From assembly GCF_040218225.1 (NCBI RefSeq), contig NZ_JAVJQO010000002.1, positions 124,001 through 188,000 on the forward strand: 64,000 nt of DNA, given 5' to 3'. Position 1 is the stretch's first letter, and each line of letters opens with the position of its first letter. Under the pieces are notes generated by a model. It was not told the DNA's origin. It was given only the letters and a program-made list of their open reading frames with translations, and searched no databases. Position numbers and translations under genes: made by a program. Positions 25,395 through 33,444 of this stretch are shown here, piece after piece. Source of the stretch: Gracilimonas sp. (lineage in GTDB: Bacteria > Bacteroidota > Rhodothermia > Balneolales > Balneolaceae).

Positions 25395-26639
25395 TTAATT
25401 GTATAGGTAATAAGTTGATGATTTTTCTATGAAAGCAGCCGTGTCTTTAGACAAGTACTCTTCAATGTCAGAAACCTTATAATTCTTGCTGAATAACTTC
25501 CTGATTTGATCAGTACCTGTAACTTTCTCAAACATACTCCATCGGTTTTTGCCCATTTCGAAAACATTTTTATCGGGATACATTTCCTTATGAACCTGCA
25601 TAAACCAAAACTGCAGCTTCATTAAATGAGCTTTGGTGTAATCGTTGAAATGAATTTGAACGCCATGCAAAGTCTTACCCTGATCTCTGCCGTAGAAAGG
25701 TTTGAAAACGGTCGGACGAAAAATCACACCTGGTATTTCCAGTGCATTCATGCGTTCTGCGAGTTCCCTTTCATCAATCCACTCGGCTGCAAATACCTGG
25801 AACGGTAATGTATAGCCAACACCTTCTGAGAACACTCCAAGCTCTCCCATTATTCCCGTGGCTACGTAAAAATAGGCGGAATATTCGTGCGGGATATGCG
25901 GTGAGGTAGGCACCCAGGGCAAACCCGTTTGATCAAAAGTCATGTCCCTTTTCCAGCCTTCCATCTCCACAATGGTAAGCTTGCACTTTTTACCATCTTT
26001 CAGCCAACCTTCATTATTAATCATTTTGGCAACTTCACCCGGTGTAAGCCCATAGATGTATGGAACCGGGAACTGGCTTACAAATGAAATGTAGCCTTCT
26101 TCTACAATATTGCCTTCCACTTTCTCTCCGCCCAACGGATTAGGACGATCCAGGACCACAAATTCAAGGTCGTGTTCTGCAGCAGCTTCCATCGCTAAAC
26201 CCATTGTACTGATATAGGTATATGAACGAACGCCAATATCCTGAATATCATAAACGAGTACATCAACATTTTCCAGCATCTCGGGTGTTGGTTTTCTGGT
26301 AGCTCCATACAGCGAAAACACGGTTACACCCGTTACCTCATCCACATAGGTGTCTACCTTATCTCCAGCTGCAAACTCCCCTCTAACTCCATGCTCAGGT
26401 CCGTACAAAGCAGTGAGCTCTACTCCGGGAGCATTGTAGATCAGGTCAACTGTAGAAACCAAGTCCGAATTTACACCAGTAGCATTGGTTATAAGTCCTA
26501 CTTTCTTCCCTTTAAGCATTTCAAAGTTATTTTCAGAAAGTACTTCAATTCCAGTTTTGACCATTTCTGAGGATTGACCAAAGCTTGGTGAAAACCCCAA
26601 AAAACTCATAAGAAGTAAAAGGAAAACATTTTTAATCAT
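25395..26639 (-). CDS. namZ: NamZ-type exo-beta-N-acetylmuramidase (DUF1343, GH171)
   Basis: 414 residues with a signal peptide (ending PSFGQ). The DUF1343 signatures are intact: GKKVGLITNATG, YGPEHGVRG, YDIQDIGVRSYTY and DRPNPLGG. DUF1343 founded glycoside hydrolase family 171; the Bacillus NamZ removes MurNAc from the non-reducing end of peptidoglycan fragments and works with NagZ and an amidase. The same trio is here: amidase seven bases downstream and a NagZ-type gene divergent upstream. Export by the general pathway suggests periplasmic action. The exact product (MurNAc or anhydro form) cannot be read from sequence. Confidence 0.88.
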   Translation of the reverse strand: MIKNVFLLLLMSFLGFSPSFGQSSEMVKTGIEVLSENNFEMLKGKKVGLITNATGVNSDLVSTVDLIYNAPGVELTALYGPEHGVRGEFAAGDKVDTYVDEVTGVTVFSLYGATRKPTPEMLENVDVLVYDIQDIGVRSYTYISTMGLAMEAAAEHDLEFVVLDRPNPLGGEKVEGNIVEEGYISFVSQFPVPYIYGLTPGEVAKMINNEGWLKDGKKCKLTIVEMEGWKRDMTFDQTGLPWVPTSPHIPHEYSAYFYVATGIMGELGVFSEGVGYTLPFQVFAAEWIDERELAERMNALEIPGVIFRPTVFKPFYGRDQGKTLHGVQIHFNDYTKAHLMKLQFWFMQVHKEMYPDKNVFEMGKNRWSMFEKVTGTDQIRKLFSKNYKVSDIEEYLSKDTAAFIEKSSTYYLYN

Positions 26640-26675
26640 AATAAAATGGCTGATTTTTTTTTCGTTTTAAGCTGT

Positions 26676-26705
26676 TGAAGTTATACATTCTCAACCTGAA
26701 CTTCA
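26676..26705. promoter_or_regulatory. Inverted repeat in the namZ/nagZ divergent promoter region
   Basis: TGAAGTT (26676-26682) and AACTTCA (26699-26705) are perfect inverted copies 16 bases apart, in the 114-base region between the two divergent starts. It could bind a shared regulator. The factor is unknown. Confidence 0.35.
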
Positions 26706-26753
26706 GGCACTAATGATTACTACTTGTAAAAAATAAAAACCCCTCGCAATCAA

Positions 26754-27815
26754 ATGCCCAGCAATAAAATAAGAACAGTAGAACAACTTACTTTAAAAGA
26801 AAAAATTGGACAGCTTTTTTTAATAGGGTTCAGGGGGAACGATATTTCTGAAAGCTCTGAAATATTGGAGAATATTGAACAGTATAAACCCGGTGGTGTT
26901 ATCCTCTTTGATAAAGACATGGTACACGACCAACCGGTTCATAATATAAAATCACCGGAACAGGTACGTCGCCTGACCGCCTCGTTAAAAAAAGCCTCAG
27001 AATCTCCGCTATTAATTGGCATCGATCAGGAAGGCGGTTTAATAAACCGGCTCAAACCAGAATATGGATTTCCGGAAACGTTGTCTCACCAAAATCTGGG
27101 TGAAAAAGATGATGTTGAGTTTACAAGATCACATTCCCTTCATATTGCAGAAACTCTTGCTAAAGCGGGTATTAATCTGAACTTTGCCCCTGTTCTTGAC
27201 CTGAGTTCCAACCCGAAAAGTTCTATTATTGCGAAACGGGAACGCTCATTTGGCAAATCTCGCGAGAAGGTAACCCGGCATGCAAGAGCTTATATCGAAG
27301 GCCACCTGCAAGCAAATATTCTCACCTGCTGTAAGCACTTTCCGGGACATGGCAGTGCAGAAGGCGATACCCATGCTGGTTTCGTTGATGTGACTGATAC
27401 TTGGAAAGAAGATGAGCTGGAGCCTTACAAAACATTAATCACCGAAGGGAATTGTCAAATGATTATGACGGCTCATATTTTTAATTCTAAGCTGGACGAA
27501 AATATGCCTGCCACCCTTTCTGAAAATGTTCTGCAGCATATTTTGAGGGAAAAGCTGAGCTTTACCGGTGTGGTAATTTCAGATGATATGCAGATGCGCG
27601 CCATTTCAGATCATTATTCCCTAAAAGAATCTCTGGGAAATGGCCTTAATGCAGGGCTGGATATCTTCTGTTTTGGCAATAACCTTCTCAAAGAACAAGT
27701 AGAACTTAAGGACGCCATTGCTGCGGTTGAACAATTACTGGATGAAGGAAAAGTAACAGAGAATCGAATCGATGCCTCCGTTTCCCGTATCCTCGATCTA
27801 AAAGCTAAACTGTAA
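26754..27815 (+). CDS. nagZ: NagZ-type GH3 beta-N-acetylglucosaminidase
   Basis: 353 residues, close to cytoplasmic NagZ length, with no signal peptide. Signature residues: IGIDQEGGLINRL (~91), KHFPGHG (~195), GDTHAGF carrying the family's His acid/base, and the nucleophile Asp in VISDDMQM (~275). NagZ removes GlcNAc from GlcNAc-(anhydro)MurNAc products after import. It is divergent from the namZ-amidase operon and close to GlcNAc kinase. This is the intracellular partner of the secreted GH3 at 5302; the two share DVTDTW after the catalytic loop. Confidence 0.9.
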   Translation: MPSNKIRTVEQLTLKEKIGQLFLIGFRGNDISESSEILENIEQYKPGGVILFDKDMVHDQPVHNIKSPEQVRRLTASLKKASESPLLIGIDQEGGLINRLKPEYGFPETLSHQNLGEKDDVEFTRSHSLHIAETLAKAGINLNFAPVLDLSSNPKSSIIAKRERSFGKSREKVTRHARAYIEGHLQANILTCCKHFPGHGSAEGDTHAGFVDVTDTWKEDELEPYKTLITEGNCQMIMTAHIFNSKLDENMPATLSENVLQHILREKLSFTGVVISDDMQMRAISDHYSLKESLGNGLNAGLDIFCFGNNLLKEQVELKDAIAAVEQLLDEGKVTENRIDASVSRILDLKAKL

Positions 27816-27820
27816 GAGTT

Positions 27821-28666
27821 CTACTTCCCGAGATGGTTGTCCACCAATCTTTCAATGGGCTTTCTTACAATAATACCCAGCTTCAGTCCTCTCTTTGCGA
27901 GAACCTTTTCCAATGTTTCTCTGTGAATGGCTGCTATGGAACCGACAAAGCCAATGTCTTTATCTGTAATATCTCCAAAGTAGGCGAGCTGCTTTTCTGC
28001 AAAATCCTCAAAGCCACTCCGAACTATATCTTTGATAAAATCGTGCTCTGCAAAATCACCCAAAAGATGTGAAAAAGAAGCCACAAATCTATTCCCATTG
28101 GGCTCCTTATATACTTTTTGCAAAATCTGATCCAGCTCCATATCGTGTCTTTTTTCAAGTTCCTTTCTAAGATCAGAAGGCATCAAATTATAGAAATAGC
28201 TTCGCAGGATTCTCTTACCGAAATACCCTCCGGAACCCTCGTCACCCAGTGTAAAACCAAGTGAAGGAATCTGGTTTATGATTTTCTCTCCATCATACAG
28301 GCAAGAGTTAGAACCTGTTCCCAGAATACAGGCTACTCCCGGCTTATCCCAGAAGCAAGCCTTGGCAGCTGCCAACAAATCGGTATCAACGGTAATGGTT
28401 GCACTACCAAAGCAAGTTGATATTGCTTTTCGAATTATGCCTTTGCTCCTTTCGGTTCCACATCCCGCACCATAGAAAAAGATTTCGTCAACGGTTTTAT
28501 CTTTGAGGGCACTAACCAGTCCTTCATTAATAACCTTCGTTAACTGCTCCAGAGACATGAAATATGGATTCAAACCATCAGTATGAAAATATTCTTTCTC
28601 CCCATTTTGATTGACTAAAATCCATTCTGTTTTTGTTGAACCGCTGTCTGCTATTAGTATACTCAT
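27821..28666 (-). CDS. BadF/BadG-type ATPase, probable N-acetylglucosamine/MurNAc kinase
   Basis: 281 residues of the ASKHA fold. Visible are the phosphate-1 motif IADSGSTKTEW (~3-13), CILGTGSNSCLYD (~112), and GDEGSGGYFGKRILR (~143-157), all typical of Bacteroidota GlcNAc kinases. It would phosphorylate GlcNAc or MurNAc released by NagZ and NamZ and supply the substrate for the NagB fusion. It is convergent with nagZ (five bases apart) and divergent from the acetyltransferase-like gene. Confidence 0.85.
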   Translation of the reverse strand: MSILIADSGSTKTEWILVNQNGEKEYFHTDGLNPYFMSLEQLTKVINEGLVSALKDKTVDEIFFYGAGCGTERSKGIIRKAISTCFGSATITVDTDLLAAAKACFWDKPGVACILGTGSNSCLYDGEKIINQIPSLGFTLGDEGSGGYFGKRILRSYFYNLMPSDLRKELEKRHDMELDQILQKVYKEPNGNRFVASFSHLLGDFAEHDFIKDIVRSGFEDFAEKQLAYFGDITDKDIGFVGSIAAIHRETLEKVLAKRGLKLGIIVRKPIERLVDNHLGK

Positions 28667-28766
28667 TCATCCATTTTAATTGATTGTAGCGAAGATACTT
28701 AACACATTATTTCATTACCACTTTGGTTTCTTTTTTTATACTATTCGGGCTAATTAATGAAAAAAT

Positions 28767-29927
28767 ATGACTACACTAAGCGGCATTTCTTCCGGCAAAC
28801 GACTTGTATCTTTGGACTTTTTCAGGGGGGCTACAGTGGCCGCCATGATTTTGGTAAATAACCCCGGATCATGGTCTCACATTTATGGACCTTTAAAACA
28901 CGCTCCCTGGCATGGTTGGACTCCAACAGATCTTATATTCCCCTTTTTCCTGTTTATTGTTGGGGTTTCCATTGTTCTGGCATTTACCAAAGCGAGAGCC
29001 AAAGGTGCAGATGATTCGGATTTACTGAAGAAGACGCTGGTCAGAGCCGCCAAGATATTCGGCCTTGGGCTTGCCCTTTCTGCTTTTCCATACCTCACCT
29101 TCATTCCCGACTTTGGTTTACATCAAAACCTGATTGATATACGGATTCCGGGTGTTTTGCAAAGAATCGCCATCTGCTATGCTATTGGTGCTACTCTTTT
29201 TCTTTACACTAAACCCAAAACCCAAATGCTCACCCTTGCCGGACTTCTGATAGGATACTGGATATTGATGATGGGTATCCCGGTTCCCGGTTATGGGGCT
29301 GGAGCCATCGACTCCGCAGAAGGTAATCTTGCAGCATACATTGATCAAATGCTATTATCTGGTCATATGTGGAAAGAGAATTGGGACCCTGAAGGATTGC
29401 TTAGTACACTTCCTGCCATTGGCAGTACACTGATTGGAATCTGGACGGGCAGAATGTTAATGAGCGACAAGGACACCGAATCCTCAAGAACTTTACAGTT
29501 CTTTATTTGGGGATTTATACTCATCATGCTCGGTTATGTGTGGAGCTGGATTTTCCCAATTAACAAGAATATCTGGACGAGTTCTTACACGCTTTTCACA
29601 GGCGGACAAGCCATGTGCATTTTTGGGCTCTGCTATTGGTTTATTGATGTTAAAGGGAAACAGCGTTTTACCGACTGGGGCGTTGCCTACGGCATAAATG
29701 CCATTACCGTCTTCTTTCTGAGTGGAATCATTGCCCGGTTATTTAATATGATCCGGTTTTCATATGGCGGTGAATCCTATACGCTGAAAGGGTGGATCTA
29801 TGAAGTGGTTTTAAACTCGATAGCTTCACCCATCAATGCCTCTGTTTTATATGCGGTACTATGGATTGTATTGTTTTACCTGCTGGCAGCCTTTATGAAA
29901 AAGAAAAACATCATTATAAAAGTTTAG
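28767..29927 (+). CDS. HGSNAT-like membrane acyltransferase (DUF5009 type)
   Basis: 386 residues with about ten membrane helices. The N-terminal RLVSLDFFRGATVAAMILVN, HAPWHGWTPTDLIFPFFLF and the RIPGVLQRIAICY block are the hallmarks of the heparan-alpha-glucosaminide N-acetyltransferase-like family. The animal enzyme acetylates terminal glucosamine across a membrane; bacterial members are uncharacterised but often sit in amino-sugar loci, as here. It could acetylate de-N-acetylated sugars before cleavage. This use is inferred. Confidence 0.82.
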   Translation: MTTLSGISSGKRLVSLDFFRGATVAAMILVNNPGSWSHIYGPLKHAPWHGWTPTDLIFPFFLFIVGVSIVLAFTKARAKGADDSDLLKKTLVRAAKIFGLGLALSAFPYLTFIPDFGLHQNLIDIRIPGVLQRIAICYAIGATLFLYTKPKTQMLTLAGLLIGYWILMMGIPVPGYGAGAIDSAEGNLAAYIDQMLLSGHMWKENWDPEGLLSTLPAIGSTLIGIWTGRMLMSDKDTESSRTLQFFIWGFILIMLGYVWSWIFPINKNIWTSSYTLFTGGQAMCIFGLCYWFIDVKGKQRFTDWGVAYGINAITVFFLSGIIARLFNMIRFSYGGESYTLKGWIYEVVLNSIASPINASVLYAVLWIVLFYLLAAFMKKKNIIIKV

Positions 29928-29932
29928 CTCTT

Positions 29933-32368
29933 TTATTTTATAAGCGTCATTTTTCTGGAAATGGTAGCTTCACCTGTAGTCAGTCTGTATAAATAGATTC
30001 CAGATGATAATCTGCTTGCATCAAAATTAATGGTGTGGCTACCAGCACCCAGCCTCTCATCTACCAGGGAAGCTACTCTTCTGCCCAACACGTCAAAAAC
30101 TTCCAGGTCAACCTGATCTGCACTTGGCAAGGTAAATGAGATTTTCGTAGTTGGGTTGAAAGGGTTTGGATAGTTTTGTTTCAAAGAAACATCTGTTGGA
30201 ATTTCAGTATCTCCGGTTTTTTCATTGGAAACAGCCGTTTGGTTTGGATAAACAACCTCAAGATTATCAATAAAAATAGAACCCGAGTACCTTTCTCCGG
30301 TTTGCTGATCCGATGCCAGCTTAAAGCCTATGCTCTTGATTGTTATGGGATAGTAGAAAGTATTGAAAGGGTCAACAGGGCTAAGGTCACTCATCAGAGA
30401 GGGATAAATATCGAAGTCAGTACTTTCTGCCCATTTTTTTACACGAATCGTGAAAGATTCACCATTATTATCCTCCAGGGCTAAGTCGATCAAATGCTTT
30501 TTACCATCTGTTCTGGCATGGAAGTTAATGGAATCTGGCACCCCAAATACCGGGATATCTGTTTCCAGATAAGCCCATACAGTAGGTGTATTATTATATT
30601 CAAACTCGTAGTCCAATCGCAGGGAGTGTTCACCATCAGTGGCAACACTATCTACCAATACCAGTGCGGAGTTTTCCAGATCTATATTCAGTCCATCCAA
30701 AGACCAGCCATCAAGGCTCTCAAAACTGCTTAGTAATTCCCGTCCAGTGCCAATCTGTACTTCTACTTCAGCTGTATCTGAAACTCCATCGTACGTTCCG
30801 ATTACATTTGTTATTCCTTCACTAATCCCTTTAAAAGTGCCATTTGTGATCATTCCTATGTCCGGGTTTTCAACTTCCCAGCTAATACCGGCATTTCCGA
30901 CTTCCTGTTTCTGCCCGTCAAAATCATATGACTCGTTGAAATAATTAAATGCATAGGAACTATCGGTAACAGCATGCTGCGGGAAGATTGAGAAATCGGT
31001 TATGCCTTTTACAATAACCATCGCGGTATCTTTAAGTCCCTCATATTCCAGATACACATATCCGGTATCCGGAGTGTTGCCGGCAGTAAAATTTCCTTCA
31101 CTGTCTATTGCAGCATCAAAACCTTCACTTAGAGAAAAACTCAGGTTTTGAGAATCAAGCTCGATGGGATAATGATTTACATCACTCCCACTTACTGAAA
31201 AGTTAAATGTATTTCCTCTGTATACTTTCTTAAAAGACGGAGCCAGATTCAGGTTCTCAAGCAAACCGGTTTTCTCTTTTGATGAAACCACCATCAGTGC
31301 ATTAGCAACAGCTCGTTCACCAATTCCATCTGAAGGATCATTAACTACATTGTTGTGAACCACCATGGTCGTAGAACCTCCACCATCAAGATTCAGGGCA
31401 TTCTCAACTCCAAATCTTTTCATGAACTCACCCATTTCTGTCAGAGTCATTCCTGCACTTGAAGCCTGTCTTCCATCAACGGTCATCAGGTAAAGTTTGG
31501 TAGAGTCTGCATTAAAACCCACTGCCGTCCTGGGATGTCTTTCCGGCCAATCACCCTCATTATTCCCATCATTCAGAAACTTACCACGGCCACCTACAAC
31601 CTCTTTTATATTGTCGTAACCGGGTAATAACTGATGTTCTACACGTACAGTATCTCCGGCCTGAAATCCATCCAGATCGTTTGCAGAAGTCCCATGTCCG
31701 GATAGTACAAAAGTAGAATCGGTAAACTCGGCATCACCGGCAGATATTTTCTCGACTACTACTGCTCGTACTTCACCATTTACAACCCATTCATCAATAC
31801 CTTTTAAGATAAGTTCTGTACCAAACTGGTTGGTTCCGGTTGATGATCCGAAATACTGATTGTAATAAACCAACGCATCTGTGGTTCGAGCCTGATTTAT
31901 TCCTGTAATATCAAATTCATCATTCCCCGATCGTAGTTTACCGGTATAAGCAGTAGGGTTGATGAAAACTTTTTTGTCTTTTGTGTATCCAAATACATCC
32001 CTGCTAATCGGCTTTTTTATTATTTCCCCTTTTATAACCTGGGCATTAGTTGGATTTCCCCCTCCATAAAAATCACCGTTAACCGCTGCAACTACCTGAT
32101 GTCCTTCAAACGATTTTCTCTGCGACATGGAACTGGTTTTTTCATAACCGCCAAAAGTATCCTGAGCTTTTACTGTTTCCAGTTTTGTTTCAGATTTAGT
32201 GAGATCTACTTCTACAACATCAAATGTCCAGGGAACGGCAGGAGCTTCGATTGTATAGTGAAATATCCCATCACCAATTTGCTGCACACTCAAAGTATCA
32301 TATTTAATTTGAGCAATGCTCTGGATTGATAGTATGCTTAGTGCAAAAATTAAGATCGACTTCTTCAT
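29933..32368 (-). CDS. Secreted NAGPA-like phosphodiester glycosidase with T9SS sorting domain
   Basis: 811 residues with signal peptide (ending QSIAQ). Residues ~70-395 form the phosphodiester glycosidase (NAGPA/DUF2233) domain: AAVNGDFYGGGNPTNA, RHPRTAVGF, TVDGRQ, LNLDGGGSTTM and ERAVANALMV. The animal enzyme removes GlcNAc from GlcNAc-1-phosphate diesters; bacterial relatives act on similar linkages. Beta-sandwich and Big_2-like segments follow (~400-540), then a jelly-roll-like region (~545-710) and the sorting domain (~730-811, YPNPFNPTT, LSSGIYLYRL, RKMTLIK). Possible substrates are phosphodiester-linked amino sugars of wall polymers. It is last of three minus-strand genes. Confidence 0.87.
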   Translation of the reverse strand: MKKSILIFALSILSIQSIAQIKYDTLSVQQIGDGIFHYTIEAPAVPWTFDVVEVDLTKSETKLETVKAQDTFGGYEKTSSMSQRKSFEGHQVVAAVNGDFYGGGNPTNAQVIKGEIIKKPISRDVFGYTKDKKVFINPTAYTGKLRSGNDEFDITGINQARTTDALVYYNQYFGSSTGTNQFGTELILKGIDEWVVNGEVRAVVVEKISAGDAEFTDSTFVLSGHGTSANDLDGFQAGDTVRVEHQLLPGYDNIKEVVGGRGKFLNDGNNEGDWPERHPRTAVGFNADSTKLYLMTVDGRQASSAGMTLTEMGEFMKRFGVENALNLDGGGSTTMVVHNNVVNDPSDGIGERAVANALMVVSSKEKTGLLENLNLAPSFKKVYRGNTFNFSVSGSDVNHYPIELDSQNLSFSLSEGFDAAIDSEGNFTAGNTPDTGYVYLEYEGLKDTAMVIVKGITDFSIFPQHAVTDSSYAFNYFNESYDFDGQKQEVGNAGISWEVENPDIGMITNGTFKGISEGITNVIGTYDGVSDTAEVEVQIGTGRELLSSFESLDGWSLDGLNIDLENSALVLVDSVATDGEHSLRLDYEFEYNNTPTVWAYLETDIPVFGVPDSINFHARTDGKKHLIDLALEDNNGESFTIRVKKWAESTDFDIYPSLMSDLSPVDPFNTFYYPITIKSIGFKLASDQQTGERYSGSIFIDNLEVVYPNQTAVSNEKTGDTEIPTDVSLKQNYPNPFNPTTKISFTLPSADQVDLEVFDVLGRRVASLVDERLGAGSHTINFDASRLSSGIYLYRLTTGEATISRKMTLIK

Positions 32369-32424
32369 ATCAGGTGTTGTAAGTGTTAGGAAATAATGTT
32401 TAATGTACAGTCAGAGCTCTTGTT

Positions 32425-33444
32425 CTAATCTTTATCTACTTCCACGTTATAAAGACTATCCTGTCTTTGCTCCAAATGTTGCCTCTCTTCTATTCTCTGT
32501 CTTTCTACGGTATCGTCGGGCTCTAGCTGATGCTCCCATTCATACTCAACCGGATACCACTGTAAAATATCTTTTTTTCCAAGTTCCAGAACTGTATAGC
32601 CGGGTTTAAATCCTAACCAATTACCTCCCCACCAGGCTGCAGAGGCAGCTTGAGAGGTGATATACCATACATCATTAAATCTAAAGTCTTCACTGATATG
32701 GGTATGTCCCTGAAGTAAAGCTTTTACATTATGTCGTTCCAGAACATGCCGAAGCTCTATGTTATCCTGTAGAACGAATGGGCTCATAGCCATCATCTCA
32801 AAATCATTATTAATTTGCCCTTTATGAGAAAAAGCAGCTAAGTGCGAAACCGCAATTGTTGGCATGTCTTTATGATCACCAAGATCGTAACGAAGCCAAT
32901 CCAACTGCTCTTCACCGATCATAGCTTTATAAGCCGGGCCATTTTCGCCTTCAAACTCAAAAATCGAATTCAAAATCACAAAGTGCCACCCGTTGTGATT
33001 AAAACTGTAGTAATCTTTTTCCATCCCCATCTCTTGCATAATCATTTTTTTCCCAATGCCGGGATGGTCGGCAGGAACTTTTCGGCGTGATGATAACCCC
33101 AGTACATCATGGTTTCCAATGCAATTGTAATAAGGCATCCTTAGCTCATCAGTAGCACTTTTATAGAGCCGGATGGATTCTTTATAGGTCTCAAGTTCTG
33201 TGTACAAACCATCAAACACCATATCTCCACCCATCAGTACCAAATCTGGGGAAGGTTCCAATGAGTTTATGGATTCGATACATTTTTTATACCCTAGATG
33301 TCCCTGTCGCCGGGATGTTACATGCTGATCGGTAAGGTGAACAATCCGAAAGCTTTCCTCATTATTCTTGCTAGTATTGAAAAAAGTGCCCATTCCCAGG
33401 GCACTAATTCCAACATTTTTTAAAAACGATCTTCTGGACGACAT
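32425..33444 (-). CDS. Calcineurin-like metallophosphoesterase with Tat-like signal
   Basis: 339 residues. The N-terminus has a twin-arginine pattern (SSRRSFLKNVGISALGMG). The phosphoesterase motifs are complete: HLTDQHV, GGDMVFDG, GNHDV, AVSHL and GHTH. The metal-dependent enzyme is probably exported folded with its metals and could hydrolyse phosphomonoesters or diesters. Its start shares one base with the stop of the upstream GHL10 gene (TAATG), so the two are translationally coupled. It precedes the phosphodiester glycosidase gene by 56 bases, suggesting sequential action on a phosphorylated glycan (inference). Confidence 0.87.
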   Translation of the reverse strand: MSSRRSFLKNVGISALGMGTFFNTSKNNEESFRIVHLTDQHVTSRRQGHLGYKKCIESINSLEPSPDLVLMGGDMVFDGLYTELETYKESIRLYKSATDELRMPYYNCIGNHDVLGLSSRRKVPADHPGIGKKMIMQEMGMEKDYYSFNHNGWHFVILNSIFEFEGENGPAYKAMIGEEQLDWLRYDLGDHKDMPTIAVSHLAAFSHKGQINNDFEMMAMSPFVLQDNIELRHVLERHNVKALLQGHTHISEDFRFNDVWYITSQAASAAWWGGNWLGFKPGYTVLELGKKDILQWYPVEYEWEHQLEPDDTVERQRIEERQHLEQRQDSLYNVEVDKD

